Below are positions 62,494 through 64,000 of a stretch of DNA of 64,000 nucleotides, in pieces (the stretch's first letter is position 1; each line of letters starts with the position of its first letter). The notes under the pieces were generated by a model, which was given only the letters and a program-made list of their open reading frames with translations, searched no databases and was not told where the DNA came from. This stretch comes from Mycobacterium sp. 236(2023) (GTDB lineage Bacteria; Actinomycetota; Actinomycetes; Mycobacteriales; Mycobacteriaceae), in NCBI RefSeq assembly GCF_029623955.1, contig NZ_JARSBP010000014.1:1-64000 (forward strand), given 5' to 3'. A program made the translations under genes and the position numbers.

Positions 62494-63690
62494 CTAGCCC
62501 CGGCGCAGCAGTTGATCGGCGTTGTCGACCATGATGCGCTTCTTGGCCGCATCGTCGAGCGGGTCGAGCAGTTTGACGAAATCCGCCGGCTCGGCAAGCC
62601 CCTCGGCGTGCGGATAGTCAGAGCCCATCAGGAGACATTCGTCATAGCCGAGCCGACTCACGATCGCGGGGATGTCGTCTTCTGGGTAGGGCACGACGCC
62701 GACGTGCCTGCGGAAGATCTCGGAGGGCTTCTCTTTGAGTTTCCCGCCGATCCACGGGCCGTTGCGACCCATGCCGCGGCTCTTGTCCATGTGAATGACG
62801 AACTGCGGCAACCACTCTGCGCCATGCTCGGCCACCAGCACCTTGAGGTCGGGGAACCGGCCGAAGAGATTGTCGAATACGAGCGCCGACAAGGTGTCTT
62901 CGATCGGGCGCTGCCCGTAGATGTTCATCCACTGCCACGCCGACATGTGCCAGGCGGCCGGGTCCGGCTCGTGACCCCACGCCGGGGAGATCGCATTGAA
63001 ATACCAGAACGGCTGGATGTGGAAGACCAGCGTGCAGCCCGCTTCTTGTAGGCGTGCATAGATCGGATCGAAGTACGGGTCGCCTGGCGAGCGGCCATAG
63101 GCCGGTCCGGTGGGCAACAGGACCATCTTCGCCCCCTGCTCGATGATGGCCTCGGTTTCCGCGATCGCCGACGGGAGGTCGCGCAACGACAGCAGCGCCG
63201 TCGCGTAAAGCTTCTCCTGGTAGTTGAAGCCCCAGGTGTCGTCGAACCATCGATTGAACGATCGCAGATTGGCATAGAGCGCTTCGGTGTCGTCTACGTA
63301 GTGTTCTGCGGCCAGCGCCATACCGGCCGGGAAGATGATCGCACGGTCGACGTTCTGCTCGGCCATCACTTTCAGCCGGGGCTCCCGTTCCAGCCATTCG
63401 GGTTGCATCGGCTGCGGCTCGTATGTCTCGTCAGGGTTACCCGAGCCCATCTGCTTGAGCATCTCCTTGAGCGAACCGGGACGGTACGCCAGGTCGAAGC
63501 CGAGGCCGGCCTCACTGTTGAACGTCGCGATCCGATGTCCGGCGAGGATCGCCTCCTTGCCATCCGCCACCCGCACGGGTGCGATCGCCCTGTCATGAAA
63601 AGCCTTGGGCAGATATCGGGTGAACGCGTCCCGAGTCTCGTAGCAGTGGGTGTCGCAGTCAAAGATCCCATAGTCGAGTTTGGTCGTCAC
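62494..63690 (-). CDS. Amidohydrolase-2 family TIM-barrel protein
   Basis: The protein has 398 residues, starting at a GTG. The metal motif is DCDTHCYET (H15, E18), followed by DAFTRYLPKAF. LVFHIQPFWYF, VAEHGAEWLPQFVIHMDKS and MGSDYPHAEGLAEPADF are the other blocks. First gene of the seven-gene minus operon and divergent from an acyl-CoA dehydrogenase; the best copy of the dyad lies just upstream. A decarboxylase or C-C hydrolase role at pathway entry is inferred. Confidence 0.87.
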   Translation of the reverse strand: MTTKLDYGIFDCDTHCYETRDAFTRYLPKAFHDRAIAPVRVADGKEAILAGHRIATFNSEAGLGFDLAYRPGSLKEMLKQMGSGNPDETYEPQPMQPEWLEREPRLKVMAEQNVDRAIIFPAGMALAAEHYVDDTEALYANLRSFNRWFDDTWGFNYQEKLYATALLSLRDLPSAIAETEAIIEQGAKMVLLPTGPAYGRSPGDPYFDPIYARLQEAGCTLVFHIQPFWYFNAISPAWGHEPDPAAWHMSAWQWMNIYGQRPIEDTLSALVFDNLFGRFPDLKVLVAEHGAEWLPQFVIHMDKSRGMGRNGPWIGGKLKEKPSEIFRRHVGVVPYPEDDIPAIVSRLGYDECLLMGSDYPHAEGLAEPADFVKLLDPLDDAAKKRIMVDNADQLLRRG

Positions 63691-63708
63691 CGCGCTAGTC
63701 CTTCCGGT

Positions 63709-63724
63709 GAGAATGCTTATTCTC
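63709..63724. promoter_or_regulatory. Operator dyad GAGAAT-N4-ATTCTC (perfect)
   Basis: Both 6-base arms are exact inverted repeats: GAGAATGCTTATTCTC. It lies 19 bases before the amidohydrolase start (minus) and 111 before the acyl-CoA dehydrogenase start (plus). It also covers the possible -35 TTATTC of a TTATTC-N17-TACTAT promoter reading right. Confidence 0.7.
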
Positions 63725-63725
63725 T

Positions 63726-63738
63726 GTTTTCAGAAAAC
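63726..63738. promoter_or_regulatory. Second dyad GTTTTC-A-GAAAAC
   Basis: A perfect 6-1-6 inverted repeat two bases from the previous operator, inside the spacer of the right-reading promoter candidate. It may be a second site for the same or another regulator. Confidence 0.5.
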
Positions 63739-63834
63739 ATACTATCGTGTTTCGCAAATGCCTATCCCGGGTCGGACAGGCTTTCGTTCTCGGCGGCGCG
63801 CATCGTGTCGGCGGACCGCGCACATGAGGGAGTT

Positions 63835-64000
63835 ATGACGTCAGCACCGGCACAAGCTGCGAGTGAACTGGACTCGGTCAGGGTGGCTGTTCGCGACTTC
63901 CTGATCAAAGCGTCGCCCAGTTCAGCGGTGCGGACCTTGATGGACACAGAGCGCGGCTGCGACGACGCGGTGTGGCGGCAGATGGCCAACGAACTCGGAC
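63835..64000 (+). CDS. Acyl-CoA dehydrogenase, N-terminal fragment
   Basis: ATG 63835 follows GAGGGAG. The first 55 residues (ASELDSVRVAVRDFLIKASP, then DDAVWRQMANELG) match the N-terminal helices of acyl-CoA dehydrogenases, and the frame runs off the right edge. It is divergent from the seven-gene minus operon and shares its operator region, so it probably belongs to the same regulon. Confidence 0.75.
   Translation, partial: MTSAPAQAASELDSVRVAVRDFLIKASPSSAVRTLMDTERGCDDAVWRQMANELG

Noticed and set aside
27143..64000. KstR (TnnAACnnGTTnnA) or KstR2 (AAGCAAG-N2-CTTGCTT) sites
   Set aside because: None was noticed in the promoter regions read here, so control by the classical sterol regulators is not supported.
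1..64000. Mobile elements, CRISPR arrays, prophage
   Set aside because: No transposase, integrase, phage structural gene, terminal repeat or regularly spaced repeat was seen.

Overview
The window looks like chromosomal DNA of a fast-growing mycobacterium (Mycobacterium/Mycolicibacterium type). The base composition is GC-rich. It carries a PE-PPE-domain hydrolase, a DUF6131 mini-protein, a SigF-family sigma factor, a mycofactocin-coupled SDR, luciferase-like (F420-type) oxidoreductases and many FadD/FadE/EchA-type genes. Several start codons sit right behind a -10 box, as in leaderless mycobacterial mRNAs. I saw no rRNA, tRNA, transposase, phage gene or CRISPR array. The species cannot be fixed from the sequence alone.

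Region 1 (1-9.4 kb), housekeeping, envelope and stress. It starts with the tail of a zinc alcohol dehydrogenase, then a CynX/NimT-type MFS exporter, a secreted PE-PPE serine hydrolase with a long acidic tail, a YihY/BrkB membrane protein and two small membrane proteins. A stress block follows: a SigF-like sigma factor without its usual anti-sigma partner, a single-domain response regulator, a STAS protein, a small lipoprotein and a CsbD-family protein. The last two have upstream sequences resembling SigF promoters. A strong terminator and an MHS-type transporter close the region.

Region 2 (9.5-20 kb), regulatory and secreted functions. It holds a metallo-beta-lactamase-fold hydrolase, an NmrA-like SDR, a large ATPase-LuxR regulator, a chimeric gene joining the start of an NmrA-like SDR to an ECF sigma factor, another SDR and a broken cupin. 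Then come a Thr-rich lipoprotein, a sedolisin-type protease and a zinc-ribbon membrane protein.

Region 3 (20-25.3 kb) has two TetR regulators, a cytochrome P450 that reads as a pseudogene with two frameshifts, and a GGDEF/EAL protein.

Region 4 (25.6-64 kb) is a large, dense catabolic island. It encodes four acyl-CoA ligases, six acyl-CoA dehydrogenases (one cut by the window edge), six crotonases, four SDRs, four TIM-barrel amidohydrolase-family proteins, a thiolase-like/DUF35 pair resembling the Ltp2-type side-chain aldolase, an HpcH/HpaI aldolase, a TauD-like dioxygenase, a D-2-hydroxyacid dehydrogenase, a nitroreductase, two F420-type oxidoreductases, a FAS1/MaoC-type dehydratase and hotdog proteins. 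Many genes overlap by the 4-base GTGA or ATGA signature. A dyad, GAGAAT-N4-ATTCTC, recurs at promoters across the island and next to two TetR genes, so these units probably form one regulon. The gene set suggests CoA-dependent breakdown of a cyclic or branched hydrophobic compound (sterol-, terpenoid- or xenobiotic-like); the substrate is not identifiable from sequence.
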